From Lingula anatina (lineage: Eukaryota; Brachiopoda; Lingulata; Lingulida; Lingulidae): DNA of 64,000 bases. Both the position numbers and the translations under genes were made by a program. Of this stretch, positions 61,943 to 64,000 are shown piece by piece. The notes beneath the pieces were generated by a model that saw nothing but the letters and a program-made list of their open reading frames with translations, did not search any database and was not told the DNA's origin. The DNA lies in assembly GCF_001039355.2 (NCBI RefSeq), contig NW_019775380.1, positions 1 to 64,000 on the forward strand. The letters are read 5' to 3'. Within the stretch, counting starts at the first letter, position 1; every line of letters begins with the position of its first letter.

Positions 61943-63436
61943 TCTGCTTTAAAAAAAAAAAAGATAATTTTAGGAACTGATTATACTTAATGGCTTGATG
62001 TCCTCAGTGGGGAAAATTGCGAATATTACAGATACTGTATTGTCAATAACTTAGAACATTTAGAACATTTCTGTTAGGTGCAGTGGCAAAATGGCGAAGC
62101 TGGCTGCATATATAGTTCTGTTCTATATATTATATGCACCACAAATACTACGTATACTAAAATGTATTTCAGTGATGCCAAAATTAAATATCTGAATGAT
62201 TGATAATTTTCCCCATTAATGTCTCCTTGTTCACACACTTGAAAGCATCAATAAAGGACAAACACAAGTATGATTAGACCTGAAAAAATTGCATCAATAT
62301 ATATTAGCCAAACAAATAGTGAATCAATTTCCATTGTGGAGTTGCAAAGAAGCCAAGATGTTGAGAACATATTTTGGCTTTGCGTTTTACTGCGCACCTT
62401 AATGGCTTACATAATTTTGGCTTACGTTTTTGTTCTTTTGGCTTAATCAATATTTTCAGGCCTAAAAAGTACTTAATACTATTAAGTCTACCTGCTGGGT
62501 TTGCTAGGCTAAAGTAAAGATTACAATACAGTGTGTTAATGTCAAGACTTTGATATGGCTAAAAGTTCCAGCTATAAAGTTTAAGTCACTATCATGCTAG
62601 AGTCCACCCAGAAATTGCATTGATTGTTAAATACAAAATTTATACCCAATCTAACTGACGAAAGTATATTTTATGCCCTAGCTACCCAGTACTTACTGTC
62701 CTGCCATGCCATTTCACTTATTATATAGCCTAGCTCAGTAGTACTTTTCAGTGTATACTGTACCACACAATAGTTTACCCGAGTCCCTTTTTATCAGTGT
62801 GAATGGAGGTGGGTCATTTTTTCCATGTCTTTGCATTCTATTGTATGCAAAGAATAAACAGAGTAGGTCATACTGTATAAGTTAGTGTTTGTGTTGGGTT
62901 GCAAGCAAATTATTGACTGTAGGCTGTTGCATAATTCAAATGGAAATGGTGTAGGACGCTTGGGGCATTGTTGCAAATTACAGGAGTATTGTAATTATAC
63001 TACTCAAGGGAAGTTAGGGAACACAAATTAGGTTTTTAAAAAATAATGTTTACTGTTTATTTACTAAAGACGTAAAAAAATAATAATGATAATGGTCAAC
63101 CATTGCTTTATTGAAGCTTGTATTGTGTTTGGACTTTAATATCCAGTAACATTATGCAAATGCTCATTAAAAGGAAGGGAGGTCAAAAAGTAAGTTCATA
63201 GCTCTTAGAATCTTTTCAGTATCATGTTTGTCCACCTCTGGAAACCACATTTGCTTCACAACACTTCCCCATCAAGTAAATACTGTCTAGAGCAGTAATA
63301 TGGAATTCCCTTCTTGAATAAGCCATTGAGCGAGCTGATCGAGATCAACGGGGGGAGGGGGGGGGTATAATTCCGTTAATCTTTTTGCGTGAATCAATTA
63401 ACTAAAGTAAGACATTTTGGGGCTTTCATCAAACTC
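61943..63436. other. No gene recognised
   Basis: AT-rich DNA with G-runs at about 63349-63365; probably EPS15 intron and the 5' flank of the glycosyltransferase-like gene. Nothing else was seen. Confidence 0.45.
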
Positions 63437-63456
63437 AAATTGTATGATATTAGTGT

Positions 63457-64000
63457 AATGTATATTCATCCCAGCAGTTCAATTTGAGTTGTGAATTAAG
63501 ATATCAGAAAATGAAGTCTGTACATTCATTATCCTTGCACAGCAAGCGTTAGACCTGTATATAGTAAAAGTGTTAATTTTTATGGAAATTTCAACAATTT
63601 TCTCTCTGTTATCGAGATATACCATATACAAAGCTCTTGACAAAATTATAATTTTTAAACCAAAATGATATAAATCTATTTAATTTAGCCTCTCGTAATA
63701 GAAATAGATACATGTACCAGTGAATCTCACTTATAATCATAATAATTAGAAATACAGAATTAAGAACTTGAAAACAGATCTCTGAGTATTCAGGAAACTC
63801 ATATTATATGATGTAAGTATAATGTATATTCATCCCAGCAGTTCAGTTTGATTTGTAACTAAGGATATCAGAAATTGAAGTCTGTACGTTCATTATCCTT
63901 GCACAGCAAGCGATAGACCTGTATATAGCAAAACTGTTAATTTTTATGGAAATTTTAACAATTTTCTCTCAATTATCAAGGTATACCCTATACAAAGCTC
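63457..64000. repeat. 364-bp tandem repeat, cut by window end
   Basis: The block starting AATGTATATTCATCCCAGCA at 63457 recurs at 63821, and the first copy's end (ATACAAAGCTC, 63636) matches the last bases of the window, a constant 364-bp offset. Divergence between copies is roughly 10 percent. It may be the beginning of a longer array. Confidence 0.88.

Noticed and set aside
1-64000. CRISPR arrays, operons, prokaryotic signals
   Set aside because: The tandem repeats present have no spacer structure; introns and element types show this is an animal genome.

Overview
The window is animal genomic DNA: AT-rich, with split genes, long introns, canonical GT-AG splice sites and many microsatellites and transposable elements. 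The gene set (TMCO3, EPS15, FAM187, a pi/mu-like GST, a type II membrane glycosyltransferase-like protein) and the elements (Ngaro-type tyrosine-recombinase retrotransposon, Penelope-like elements) point to a marine invertebrate, most likely a lophotrochozoan such as a mollusc. That placement is an inference from style and cannot be fixed from this sequence alone. Five single N characters (10751, 14334, 16998, 22781, 51637) look like assembly joins, and two or three of them sit at duplicated or truncated sequence.

Layout. 1-9204: the 3' half of a TMCO3-type cation/proton antiporter on + (8 exons from 3817). 9205-21503: intergenic DNA with a dispersed repeat family, two Penelope-like element copies (15063-16533 and 16999-17847) and a small duplication at an N. 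21504-21977: a single-exon, one-pass membrane protein on - that resembles KCNE potassium-channel beta subunits. 24985-29576: a complete, apparently young Ngaro-type retrotransposon with split direct repeats (A1-gag-RT/RNaseH-YR-B1-A2-B2). 33153-37948: a six-exon glutathione S-transferase on - whose first exon adds a hydrophobic signal anchor. Its start codon lies 192 bp from, and head-to-head with, the EPS15 start codon.

38141-58371 and beyond: EPS15/EPS15L1 on + (three EH domains and the beginning of the coiled coil; the rest lies past the window). Within EPS15 introns, on the opposite strand, is a complete six-exon FAM187-family gene (52406-55449). A 2-kb block carrying EPS15 exon 10 and FAM187 exons 4-6 occurs twice (49640-51636 and 51645-53660) on either side of an N, most simply read as two alleles both kept in the assembly. 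60915-61886: an intronless glycosyltransferase-like gene on -, inside or just after EPS15.

The most interesting items are the anchored GST with its shared promoter, the Ngaro element whose gag, pol and recombinase frames appear to need a UGA readthrough plus splicing or frameshift, the fold-back Penelope copy with a 14-bp target duplication that can be read off an interrupted older repeat, and the nested antisense genes with their duplicated exons.
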